Made by a program: the position numbers and the translations under genes. From Ficedula albicollis (taxonomy: Eukaryota > Chordata > Aves > Passeriformes > Muscicapidae), in NCBI RefSeq assembly GCF_000247815.1, contig NC_021685.1, positions 15,880,318 to 15,944,317 of the forward strand: a DNA stretch of 64,000 bases. Direction: 5' to 3'. The notes below the pieces were generated by a model. That model saw nothing but the letters and a program-made list of their open reading frames with translations. It was not told the DNA's origin and did not search any database. Positions 1 through 47,132 of the stretch are shown one piece after another. The stretch's first letter is position 1, and the number at the start of each line of letters is the position of its first letter.

Positions 1-1887
1 AGTACAAAAAATTGAATTGCAGATGGTACAGACCCGTGTTTAAATGCCTGCTTTCTCCTGGTGTTCTTTAAAATATACTTTTTCTCCTTTAAAATTTTCC
101 AAGCACGGCAGACTTCCATTACTACAAAATGCCAAAGCATTTTCTATGATAGTATACTTTATTATGCCTCTTTAATTGCATTTAAATTTCTCAAGTCACC
201 TGACTTCATGGAACCATAATTAGTTAGACTCCATTCATAACAGCTAATTATAATCTTCAAATATGTCGGATTTTTATCATATTTATTTTGTTGCACCCAG
301 ATGTGGGTGAGGGTCTGTGATGATGCAGAGTCCCCAGGAAGGCACAAAAGGCAAACCAATTTATTGCAAAATCCAGGCCTTTTTAAGCAGTTAGGCCTTC
401 ATCAGTTCCAATGTTTTAAAGGGTAACAAACATAATTCAACCAACCACCATGTACCACGATGTGAACAGGCAATAGTTATATAACTTGTTTTTCTACCTC
501 TAATTCAGCTGACTCACTTTCCCACAGTCCTTTTCTACTTAGCTGAGTAGCAGGCCTGAGCCATAATTTTAAAGGGGTAACACAGCCCTTATTCTATAAG
601 GTTTTACCTATATGCAACACCCAGAGACCTTTTCAGTCAAGACTGGCACAGAGTGCTCTTTTCATCTTTCTTGTCATTCAGTCCCTCCAAACCTACCATG
701 ATTATTTTTCTCTAAACTCCCTTCAGTTTGTCATTAACTTACTAACAGGGGCCAGCACTGAATGAGGTATGCAAACCTGAAAGTGAATGTCAATGCAATA
801 GTTGCTAAAAGCTATTATTCAATTTTCTTGAAGTTCTATAATATTCAATATATATCAATTGATATATAATTATTATATAGCTTGGCTGTGATATACCCCA
901 GGGGTTATATCAAGTTCTGTAAATACTTCATCACATACAGACAGGTTTTTGCATCAATTTCACAATCTTGGAAGATTAAACCCATTTTTCCTTAGTGTAT
1001 TAGTAGACACTAAAATACAAATGCAAGGGCTATGCACAGTTCAGTCTGGCACAGCAGCAGCCAAAAAAACATTAACATTATTTAAGCTATTCATATTTCT
1101 TAATTTTAAGAACCTAAATTCAGATATCTGAGACAGTGACGCAGAGAAACCTTGTTTACATGCCTTGAATCATCCTGTGGACCTTTTGGAGGAGTGGGAA
1201 AGCCAACAGGCATCCTAAATGAGGTGGCCTGATTACTCTTTCCATAGAAAGTTCCTCTGTGATGCTTTCAGGCCTTGTGGTTTTCAGATAGCTCCTAAAG
1301 CATCCATCTCCTCCTCCTCTCTAAGTCCTCTGATATCTGCAGTACAAAAAATTTAGGCTGGCCTTCACTCTGACTCTGACTTTTTGTCTGCTTAGTGTAA
1401 GGTTTTAGAACATTTAAAGATTTTTGCACCAGCACTAGCTCTGGGTTAGCCCTAGAGCAGAGGTGCAGAAAGAAGGAAAAAAACAAAGTTCTCATAACTG
1501 TTACAGGAAATCAGAACTGCCAACAGCTGAAAAACTGAAAGTGGCTTAATCTGGACCCACTGTTTTGAAAGAGAATTAATATTTTTCAGTCGATTGAAGC
1601 ATTGTAATTCTGTGCTGCAATTTTCTCTCTGACAACAATGGAATTTGCTTGCCTACAGGTGACCATACATACAGGGTACTTTATGTTTTTTATGGGAAGT
1701 GGGCAGCAAAGCAAAGGCTGCCTTTCCATTTGAACCTCTTTCATATGCTCTGTTCAGCTGGATTTCTGAATGGAGGAGAGATTGTACTTCCCATGGATGT
1801 TCCCCATGTCTGGGATAGTGCCTGGGACTGGCCAGGGATGCAGTGACCAACAGAAGTATGGGGCATCTGGAAGAAAGCAGAGAAAAT

Positions 1888-2057
1888 GGTAGGGGACATG
1901 CTTGAAAACAGGAATTGACCTACTGTCAAATCTCAGAGTTTAAAGAATTTTTTTCTCTGGACTCAGAAATACTGGTAGGGGACATGCTTGAAAACAGGAA
2001 TTGAGCTACTGTCAAATCTCAGAGTTTAAAGAAATTTTTTCTCTGGACTCAGAAATA
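1888..2057. repeat. Tandem duplication, 86-bp offset
   Basis: Two adjacent direct copies begin with ggtaggggacatgcttgaaa at 1888 and 1974. They differ at only a few positions, mainly one substitution and one T-run difference. Confidence 0.9.
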
Positions 2058-2314
2058 TCATATGCAAGTCATTCAGCCCAAGGTGAACCTGAAAACTTGT
2101 AAAGTAGGAAGCAGGATGAGAGGAAAATCCCATTCTGCCTAGGGCACAGTGAGCAGAAAGATTTCTTGCCAACACTTTAAATTACAGTGTTGGTCAGCAG
2201 CACTGAGTTTTCACTTGTTAGAGAGCCTTTGCTTTCTGATTTATTATTTTTGTTTTCTGACAAAGCATAACTTTATAGACTAGAAGCCTGCTGAAGGCTT
2301 TAGTGGGTTCATTT

Positions 2315-2347
2315 TATACACAAAAAAAAAAAAAAAAGTCTAGAGCC

Positions 2348-2391
<44 letters not shown>

Positions 2392-2426
2392 TATACACAA
2401 AAAAAAAAAAAAAAAGTCTAGAGCCT
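2315..2426. repeat. Poly-C run between duplicated A-rich flanks
   Basis: A 43-nt C homopolymer (2349-2391) sits between two direct copies of a segment made of tatacac, a run of about 17 A, and gtctagagcct (2315-2348 and 2392-2426). The layout reads as a tandem duplication whose junction carries the C run. Homopolymer lengths may be inexact in the assembly. Confidence 0.9.
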
Positions 2427-3734
2427 GTGTCCCACTCAAAACCTCACCACAGGCAAAATTGCAATCAGTTTTCTTGGGCATAGCAATATCAAGCCTTCTA
2501 CACCTCAGTGGTACCTTCCCTGAACTGTGCAGGAATCTCTTCAGTTGGAGGCTGAAGTCCTCCTGAGCGAGCTCATTCCTGTGACACCACAAAGCATGTA
2601 CTTGGATTGGCTGCAAGCTACTGTCCCCCTGCCTAATGTCAAACAAGAGTGTGTTGTTCTCTGGCAATGGGCATCCCTTGCTCTGTCATCCCTGTAATTT
2701 TTGTCTGTGCTTCACAAACTATGGAAATTTTGTGCTTAGTTTAGCTGTGGATACCTGAATTAGCAGTGATTTTGACTGAGGTTCAATGGCTTAGCAGACA
2801 GCAGCAGGAGCTAAAGACTAAACATTAAGGCCGAGTAAAGAGACCTGCAGAATCATGGCCTCGTGGCATTAAGGTGCATTCTAACTGTCTGAACTTTTTA
2901 AATACCATTAAAACCTGGAGAGTGGCAGGTTTCTACCATGTGATTCAAGAGCTACATGGTCAAATAAGGATGTGCCTATCAAAAAAGCTGATGCAGGCTG
3001 TGCTTTCCAGAAACTTCACAGTGAAGAGTCCCTAGAAACTAATGCTAATGATTAGGAGACATTAACTGAGTGACCTTGAAATTATCTGTTCCTACCAGGT
3101 GGTGCCAGGAATGATTGTAACAACAGTATTTTGTTCAAGGCAGTAAAAAAAAAAACCAAAAACATTTGGCAGTTAAAAAAAAAAACCAAAAACATTTCCC
3201 TAAATACAAGAATCTACAATTTAAAAAATTAACCTAGTAAAGTCTAAGCAACGTGCTCATTACGTCTATTTTATTTTATTTCTTCAAAGGTGAGTTACAA
3301 GAAATCCAAAACCATTTATATGAACAAATAATACATTTATTATATTCTGGTACTAACTTAAAGTTTATGTGAGCTTCAACTGGATGAAGAAGTTGAGCAT
3401 AGCGTTGTATCATTGAGAAAATAAGTTACTTGTTATGATGCTATAGGCAGTTTAAGCATGTAAGAATCTAGGATCTGTTATTAGCATGGAGGAATTTGGA
3501 ATGCCAGTATAAGTGTATGTACTTCATTAGACTTTAGAAAAATTTCGTTCCAGTCATTTTTGAAAGGTGCTTTTACTGTCTCAGCATAGTAACTCTCAAT
3601 TTCTTAACTCTAACTCTAAAATCCTGAGAGTTTGGTGCTGTGGGGAAAGGCTGGGGCTGGGTACAGGGCTGGCCCCTGCTAAATGACATTGCTGGTGCTG
3701 CTGGGCTGATGTGCTGACACGAGCAGCCCCTCCT

Positions 3735-4335
3735 GGGATGGGATGGGATGGGATGGGATGGGATGGGATGGGATGGGATGGGATGGGATGGGATGGGATG
3801 GGATGGGATGGGATGGGATGGGATGGGATGGGATGGGATGGGATGGGATGGGATGGGATGGGATGGGATGGGATGGGATGGGATGGGATGGGATGGGATG
3901 GGATGGGATGGGATGGGATGGGATGGGATGGGATGGGATGGGATGGGATGGGATGGGATGGGATGGGATGGGATGGGATGGGATGGGATGGGATGGGATG
4001 GGATGGGATGGGATGGGATGGGATGGGATGGGATGGGATGGGATGGGATGGGATGGGATGGGATGGGATGGGATGGGATGGGATGGGATGGGATGGGATG
4101 GGATGGGATGGGATGGGATGGGATGGGATGGGATGGGATGGGATGGGATGGGATGGGATGGGATGGGATGGGATGGGATGGGATGGGATGGGATGGGATG
4201 GGATGGGATGGGATGGGATGGGATGGGATGGGATGGGATGGGATGGGATGGGATGGGATGGGATGGGATGGGATGGGATGGGATGGGATGGGATGGGATG
4301 GGATGGGATGGGATGGGATGGGATGGGATGGGATG
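3735..4335 (+). repeat. (GGGAT)n pentanucleotide array, about 120 copies
   Basis: About 600 bp of perfect GGGAT repeats on the + strand (ATCCC on the other). Because 5 is not a multiple of 3 and no frame contains a stop, long artificial open frames (GMGWD or SHPIP repeats) appear in every frame; they are not genes. G3 runs spaced by 2 nt are a strong G-quadruplex pattern. The array lies in the intron upstream of the first ATP10B exon seen. Confidence 0.97.
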
Positions 4336-4830
4336 TGGCAGGGCCAGTGACAAACCCACAGGCACCTCTGGCACCTTCCATGCTCAGACAGCACCTGCAG
4401 CTCAAGAACACCACCAGCCACTTGTGCTGTACTCTGGCCTATGGGCAGTTTTCAGAATCAGCTCCTGCCTGATCTAGAGCCTTCCTTGAGTCCTAAATCT
4501 GCTCTTTTGTTGTCAGGTTTTTTTGTTTTGTGGCAGTAGCTCCTAATGGTGAGGTCATGGACGTGAAATTATCTTTGAAAATATTTTGTCAGGGGTTTGC
4601 ATATAAAAGCTGATATAGCCTTTGATAGCATACAACTCTGCAAGATTTTTATTTGCAAAACTAGACTGTGAGGGGTAAGCAGCTGTGTGATTCAACCTGT
4701 TGCCCATGTAGAACTGGGATCCCAGAATACTGGTGTTTTTTATAAAACAGCTGGTGCTTAAAGGAGGCCACTTTCAAATACAGCATTCTAGCAAATTTAC
4801 ATACAACAAAATATAAGTGTGTAGGTTTCT

Positions 4831-4980
4831 CTATTGACAACACTGATATGTTTTTCTAGGTGCCATGACCTGGTGACAATCTGGGGATATAGTGCAGAGC
4901 AAACTTCTATTGACAACACTGATATGTTTTTCTAGGTTCCATGATCTGGTGGCAATCTGGGGATATAGTGCAGAGCAAAC
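4831..4980. repeat. Tandem duplication, 76-bp offset
   Basis: The segment starting ctattgacaacactgatatg at 4831 is repeated at 4907 with a few substitutions, up to the shared tatagtgcagagcaaac end. Confidence 0.88.
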
Positions 4981-5940
4981 AATATCTTTATTTTGAACTG
5001 CAAAGGATCCCAAGATGGAGCCTGCAATAGTTCTAGGGAATGAGATTCACTGGACTGATTGTCTGATAAAATGTTTCTGGATGACAAAGATTTCTGAAAA
5101 CAATCTAGGAGACACACATGCAGTGGAGTGCACGTGAAAAATTACTTTTATTTAATCTTTTCTATACAGCAAAACAATAAATTTTATTTCCTTCCATTCA
5201 CCATGTATTTTGATCCAGTTTTTTGTTTGAAATTTATCTTTATTGAATCCAAGAAAGTGAAATCAAATTGTTGACACAGTCAATAATTTATTCAAGTTCA
5301 TCCATGATCTCCAACTGCAGCAGGAATTTTTTATAGTTCTTTTATTTCCCCAGAAATTACTTCATAAAAATCTGTTTAGTTCAGGCCTTCTGTTCAGATT
5401 TGATGAGTTTAATAACAGTTCTGCCAGACATAATTTTGACTGTTCAAGGCCTCTTTTCATTTGCAGTATCCTTTGAGGGGCATAATCATGATATCTATTA
5501 GCAAGGGAACAGTTTTAAATGTGCTTTTCATAAATTCCCTGGTGAAAGAGAGAAGGGACTGAGGAACTTTTATCTTACATCTTGCCTCCAGTGTGCCACG
5601 GCCCTGGTACCACACGGTGTAAGAATTAAGTGTCCAGATTCCCACCTATTGAAAATCACCACATCTTGTTTATTTTATTGGTTCAATACATTTCCCCTTT
5701 TTGTATGTTTCTTGTCAGACCACCTGGGGTTTATTAAGTTCCTCTGTTTATTTAGCAACCAGAGCTTGTGCTATTAACTTTAATCACTGAACAGAAAATG
5801 GGCAGTGTTCCCAGTTACAGGGATTGCTGTAGGGAAACTGCTTCATCTGAAAAATCTTGTCAGACAACTAGGACAGTGCTGCCATGGGGTGCACCAGCTT
5901 CATCATGAAGTACTTCCTTTCATCCACTGGCAATTCCCTA

Positions 5941-6098
5941 CAAAGTTGTGGAAAAGCTTTGTACTATTTTTAGTATTTTAAATTATTAATCATGTAATAT
6001 AATAAAATTTTTAATCTTACAAAGTTGTGGAAAAGCTTTGTACTATTTTTAATATTTAAAATTATTAATCATGTGATATAATAAAATTTTTAATCTTG
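5941..6098. repeat. Tandem duplication, 79-bp offset
   Basis: caaagttgtggaaaagcttt starts both copies (5941 and 6020). The units are AT-rich and nearly identical, with a few substitutions and single-base indels. Confidence 0.88.
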
Positions 6099-6866
6099 CA
6101 GCTCCTGATGAAGAGTTTTTTTCAGGAGCATAAAATGTGTGTTCTTTGAATACTCGTTGGGATAGGGTGACATCTCACCTGAATGCAGGTTTGGGATTCT
6201 AGCAATCCCTGAACTGTAGTCTTTGTGCTAAAGTATGGATTTTCTTCTGATCTGAAAGAGGTCATTTGGCTTTTCTGACTCACAGTCTCCTCTGTGATTA
6301 GTGATTGGGTAGAACCTTGAAGCTTTATATGTAATGTAGGTTTCATAGGGAGTTACTGAAAAAACATTTACAAATCCGTGAATCCTGTGGATTATTTGGG
6401 CTAATCTGGTTTCTTTCAGCTGATGTGAAACACAGCCAGCTGGACAAGGCCCTTCTATAGCATTTTATAAGAGAAAAGAATCAGAAATATACTCTGTAAA
6501 CTTCTGAATTGTGCAAGAGTTGACGTAGAGAGGTAGGATTGCCCTGCAGAAGCGACAGTAAACATTATATGCAAACTATAAATGTCATCCAAATATCTAG
6601 AATGGCAAGACAAGACATCTACTTCCTCCAAACTGATCTTGTACTCCTTCATTCATGTTTTAAACGAACAAATTAAGAAGTCCTATTCAAAAGGTGTTTG
6701 GCACAGAAAGGGCTGGTACTTACATAGTTGATTTGTTAGTATCTGCTTTGTAGAGGATTAAATACTGACATACACTTGCTAAAATACTTTTCAAATAGAA
6801 ATATAGCTAGATTTTTAAAATGCATGGCAATATCTAATTAACTTACAACAAACCTCTGTTCTTCAG

Positions 6867-7571
6867 TGTGGTTTTCTTGGGTTGCAAGGCAGGATGAAAC
6901 CAAAAGTGTGTATTCTATCACCATCTGTTGAAACCAGCTGGGGCAGTGATCCTTATCTCCAGGGGGGATGTTTTCTGCTAAGGGGCCATCTGTTAAACCA
7001 GGTGGGGCAATCATCTTCCTCTTTCCCACAGCCCATCCTCCCTCCAGGAGATATCTCCTGTTAATGGCCACTGAGTCCCAGGGCATGGCTGATAAAATTA
7101 CATCATCCCATGGGAGATGCTCCAGCCAGGGGAGGAGCCAAGCCTTTCCTACCCAGAGAAAAACTGAGATTGGAACATCACAGTCAGCCTTTTTTCCCCT
7201 GGATTCCCAGAGGAAGACCAGGCCTATCTTTGTCACCACTGGGCCTTCAGATGAAAACTGCCCTTCTCCAGCATTATTGCTTCAACACAACCACATCTGT
7301 CACTCCAGCAGGACTGTAGCCACTCCTTAATTGGACTGCTACCAACACCCTGACCAACAGGGTGTCAGGATGTATTCTGACTCTATCACTGTTTTGTTTT
7401 TTGTATTACAGTATTTTTATTTTAATTTTCCTAGTAAAGAACTGTTATTCCTATTCCCATATCTTTGCCTGAGAGCTCCTTAACTTCAAAATTATAATAA
7501 TTTGTAGGGAGGGGGTTTACATTTTCCAGTTCAAGAGAGGCTCCTGCCTTCCTGTCCTTCAAACCAGGACA
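6867..7571 (+). mobile_element. Endogenous retrovirus solo LTR (ERVL-like, songbird type)
   Basis: A roughly 700-bp GC-richer island in AT-rich intron. It starts TGTGGTTTTCTTGGG, contains an internal near-duplicate (catctgttgaaaccagctgg at about 6922 and catctgttaaaccaggtggg at about 6988), has an AT-rich U5-like end and closes at aaaccaggaca. I recall this sequence type as a frequent ERVL LTR in passerine genomes; the family name is from memory and was not checked by search. No retroviral coding frame adjoins it, so it is read as solo. I found no clear target-site duplication, so the ends are approximate. Confidence 0.7.
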
Positions 7572-9080
7572 ATTTTTTTTTATGTCTGTTGTTGTGCAAA
7601 AGAAAAAAGACACGCAGGTAAGTCGAATCAGACAAAATAATAATAATGAAAAATTCAGGAAAGAAAAACTAATCAAAGATGAAAAAAAATTTGCTGCAAC
7701 CCCATTTTTTAGTAAGTGCTCAAAAAGCAGTGGTAAAGAGTTTCAAATAATTAGGTTGGGGGGGCTCTTTTTTTAGTAAAAAGTGAGTACCACTGGGAAA
7801 TAGGCAGAATTTAACTTCTTGTATAGCCTGTACAGGTAACTGTGAGTTGATGTTGCTGTGTGGATGAGGCATAAGCCCAGTGTGAGGGTTTGCCTGGCAG
7901 CATTGTGGCTGGCTCTGCTCTGCAGAAAGCCAGGAAAGTGGGTTATCAGGATGCAGCCCTTGGCCTGGCTGTGAGGCTTGGATGTGTGCTTTGAACTGTA
8001 GCAAAACACTTCATCTCTTCTATCACTGCTGCCCTTCTCATGATACAAACACTTCAATGAAAGGTGGTATTCTCCATGCAGTAGATGAGGGTTATTAAAA
8101 ACTTACCCAAAAATGAGACTCTGAGTCATTACAAAAGGACTTTTATTGTCTATCTGGTAAAGTATCATGAGCATTTTTGCTCTCAAAGAGCAAGGCATAA
8201 GATAATTCACTTATTTATACTGAAAAAATAACTTCCTCTCAAGGGTTTAGAGGAACCAAGCAATTGTTGCAGTGCATCTTTCCCATTAAATAATTTTAAA
8301 GATTGTTGTGTAGTTTCTGGTCTGCTTAGATGATTAAGAGCTGTTGAAGGATTAATTACTGAAAATTCAATGTTAAAAAAAGTCTGTGATTTGCTGAACT
8401 TAGTTCCTTGAGGAAATAGTAATTTCTTTTCCTTGAACCCCATAGGCTGTTTTTCTTTTACTTGTTTTAATATTTTATGTTAATTTAGAAGCTCTTTGTT
8501 TCTCACTTTAACTTTTCCATTAAACTTGGGCTCTGGTTGTATTTTTTTTGCTTAATACTAAGGAATTATTTGTCAGCTTTTCTACATTTTGAAGGTGTTT
8601 CTGTACACTAAAATCCAGATTTGTAACTGCATCTTGTGAGTAACAAACTGGAAAGACCTGAAGCAAGTGCAGCTGAGGTATCAGTTTGCTTCTTTCAGGA
8701 TCCGCATGCTGATGTTGGAAAGTATCTAGGAACAGCCACAGTCAAAAACAATAATACAAATTTCTTCAATAAGATACTTGAAAATACCTCTGTTAGTCTG
8801 AATTGCCCTCTATATTTTGCTGTGCAGATTATAGGACTAATGCTAGAATGAAAGAGAGCTGCTGTAAATTTTTTATTCCCTGTAAAGATTTAGTTTGAAT
8901 GTGACGTATGGTGAAGTGGTGTTAGGGACGTGTCTGAATCATTGACTTCTGGTTTCTGTGTCCTTTAAAAGAAGGTCAGTGTGCCCCCATGCCCTATTTT
9001 CTCATTTTGAAGCCCCAAAACCCAGCTGTCCTGCCTTGCTAATGTCACTCACCACCCATGACATGCTTTTAATGCAACAG

Positions 9081-44811
<35,731 letters not shown>

Positions 44812-46135
44812 GGAAACACTTAGAAGTGGAACCCACAGCCCATGTGGAGAAGGACTCAACAGGGAAAATAAAAATGATAATGCTTAGCCATTATGCTCAC
44901 TGGAAATGGAGAGACAGGTGACTGGAGCCAACTCCAATATGCAGCAACAGCTGAATGCATCAATGGGTTTATCATTACATGACTTCTTGATCTTCCTGGT
45001 TTGGTCATGTTACAGGAACACTACATGAGCATCATGCAGTTGCTGAGAATTGCACAATTATTTTCTTTCAACAAATATTTTCATATCATATTAATAGGGA
45101 CTACTTGAAGCTTCAATGTTATCATTATGTTGTTGAGTTAATAGAGAGAGAATCCGTTCTTTTTTAAACCAAGTCTTAAAGCAATGCATCCCACTCTAGA
45201 TCTTTGCTATCAAAATCTTAAAAAGAGCTTAGTAACTTAAAAAGTATAATTCTGCATGAAAAATTATAACCTGCAGATACTAAAGATTTTTGCAGAATAA
45301 CAGCAATGGAGAGACATTAGATAATGTTTCAGGTTTTAATATATGTACTTCACACAATATTATCAGCTCTACAGCCTGTTTTCCCTTCCTAAGAGTAAGC
45401 TTAGGATTTTTATGCCAATAGTGGTTTGACCTGATACTGTTAAGAAGAGGACAAATGAGCTTACAAAGATGAAGAATACAAATAGTGAACTATGTGAACT
45501 GCCAAGACAACTTGGTGGTGAGTGGGAGTCTGCTTCTTCATACCTACAAAAGTAGACAGATATAACAAGTCACATTCAAGGACTTATGTCCCACAATTCT
45601 AAAGCTGTCACTGATTTTTCCTCTAAAAATTCAGTTTCTTATTTCAATTCCCTATGTTGTTATGTGGTGCTGCTGCATCAATCAAGTATGAATCACGCTC
45701 CTTCACACAGTTGGTCATATTTGTCAGTTGATGGGTCTCAATATTGGAGATTTGGACAAGCCACATATGAAGGTCACTAATCACGTTGTAGTAAGTGCAT
45801 GGTGTAAAATGACCAAAATGTGCATAATATGTTAACCCTTTTTGGTATCTTAGGGCAAAAAGATGCAGGAGAAAACAGTAAGATGTCACCATCATAACTA
45901 CTTATTGCAATGCAATGAAAGGTGACTTTGGTATTTCTTATAGAAATGTTGACTAGGAAGACAATTTCCCAAGCTTTTCTTCACAATGTGGGATAAAATC
46001 TTACCTCATTTAAAATTCAAACCATCTGTACTTTTGTAAATCTACCACTGGTTCTGATTTAATAGCTTTTTAGCCTTTTTTTATACATGCTGTATTTAGC
46101 TATTTACTACCTATGACAACATGTGATCTTTCTAA
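44812..46135. other. 3' flank / possible 3' UTR, no gene seen
   Basis: AT-rich sequence between the ATP10B stop codon and the solo LTR. I see no gene, no tandem duplication and no repeat family that I recognise. Part of it may be 3' UTR if the signal at 44867 is not used. Confidence 0.7.
44867..44872 (+). terminator. ATP10B: Candidate poly(A) signal AATAAA for ATP10B
   Basis: The first AATAAA after the stop codon, 56 nt downstream of it. This would give a very short 3' UTR; the true transcript may run on to later signals. Position alone supports it. Confidence 0.4.
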
Positions 46136-47132
46136 CAACTGTCTTGAGGTGACTTTATGATCTTGTGTCCCCAAATCATCTGCTGGTGTTGAACATAAGT
46201 TCTGCAGCTTTAAGACTGCTTCCAGAAGTAAACAGGGGAAAAAAAAAAAGAGTGCAGCTTGTTAGCAGAGACTGCTCTTGCTCCCCTCCATTCCTCACAC
46301 AAACTCTGTTGTCTGCAGTGGATGGTTGAGAGAGAGCTTCTTTTTGCTTTTAGTTAATTTTTCTGGCTAGCTTAAGCAAAAGAGTCCTCTGGACTGGTTT
46401 TTTTTTTCCTTTTCTTCAAATTGTTTGAACCTGCTCTGGACTGAAAACCCATTGGAGCACTGGGAGCTCATACCTGTGGCTCACCTGGCCTGACCTGGGG
46501 CATTTCCCAGGGCCAGAGGGGCTGAGAACAGCCTGAGTGAGCTGAGACCCACAGAGGGGCTGAGAACAGCCTGAGTGAGCTGAGACTCACAGAGGGGCTG
46601 AGAACAGCCTGAAGCCCTACCTGCCTCTTTTCCCTCCCTTATCAGCAGCATCTGGCATTATCACATTTGTTCTATCTCCTCCTTGCAGTGCTGATATGAG
46701 AGGACATCTCCCAGGGCTGACAGCAGGATAAAAAAGTGGGGAATTAGCAGAGCCTGGATGCCTGAGTCTGCATGAGTGTTTCTTTTCCAGCCCTGTGGTG
46801 TGCAGGAAGTGACCACACTCCTCCTCCTGCCTCTTCCATGGATATCTGCTCCTCTGGAGGATGCAAACTCTGACCTCATGCTGGCAATAACACAGCCTGA
46901 GTGAGCTGGGCTGAGACCCACAAAAACCACTCTTCTGAGTTTGTTAACTCCTTGAAAGCAGCAAGACGTTTTGCTGTTTGGTATTGTTCATTTTTGTGCT
47001 GTAAGTGTTTTGTCAGTTAAATAAACAGGTTTTTTCCCACTTCTCTCTGAGAAAATATTTTTTTACCCGAACCAGTTAAAAAACCCCCATTCAGAAGTTT
47101 CCTCACAAATTTCCCCTAAACCAAAACACAAC
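46136..47132 (+). mobile_element. Solo ERV LTR (989 bp) with candidate target-site duplication
   Basis: The element begins TGTCTTGAGGTGACTTTATG at 46140 and ends aaaccaaaaca at 47128, with the expected TG..CA ends. caac directly flanks it on both sides (46136-46139 and 47129-47132). The 3' part has AATAAACAGG (from about 47020) and an accagttaaaaaaccc segment that I remember from passerine ERVL LTRs; the family was not checked. There is no gag, pol or env frame beside it, so it is a solo LTR. Inside it a 36-38-bp unit is tandemly repeated about three times (46514-46620). Confidence 0.75.
46514..46620. repeat. Three tandem copies of a 36-38-bp unit within the LTR
   Basis: agaggggctgagaacagcct occurs three times (near 46516, 46553 and 46590), each followed by a form of gagtgagctgagaccca except the last, which is cut short. 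Confidence 0.9.

Larger units (their letters stand above)
1..9080 (+). other. ATP10B: Upstream intron of ATP10B (5' exons lie off-window)
   Basis: No coding exon could be recognised here. The next exon begins at 9081 in the middle of the actuator domain, so the exons for the N-terminus and for TM1-TM2 must lie upstream, and this stretch is read as intron. It holds an LTR (about 6867-7571), a pentanucleotide array (3735-4335), an A/C/A homopolymer compound (2315-2426) and short tandem duplications at 1888, 4831 and 5941. The rest is AT-rich unique sequence. An untranslated or poorly conserved exon could have been missed. Confidence 0.65.

Noticed and set aside
3573..4477. Long open frames on both strands (200-282 codons) of GMGWD or SHPIP repeats
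   Set aside because: They are the six-frame translation of a perfect GGGAT array with no stop in any frame; no coding evidence.
8636..8851. 71-codon open frame shortly upstream of the first recognised exon, considered as a preceding ATP10B exon
   Set aside because: It does not resemble the TM1-TM2 region or the IKDGMED-type segment expected there.
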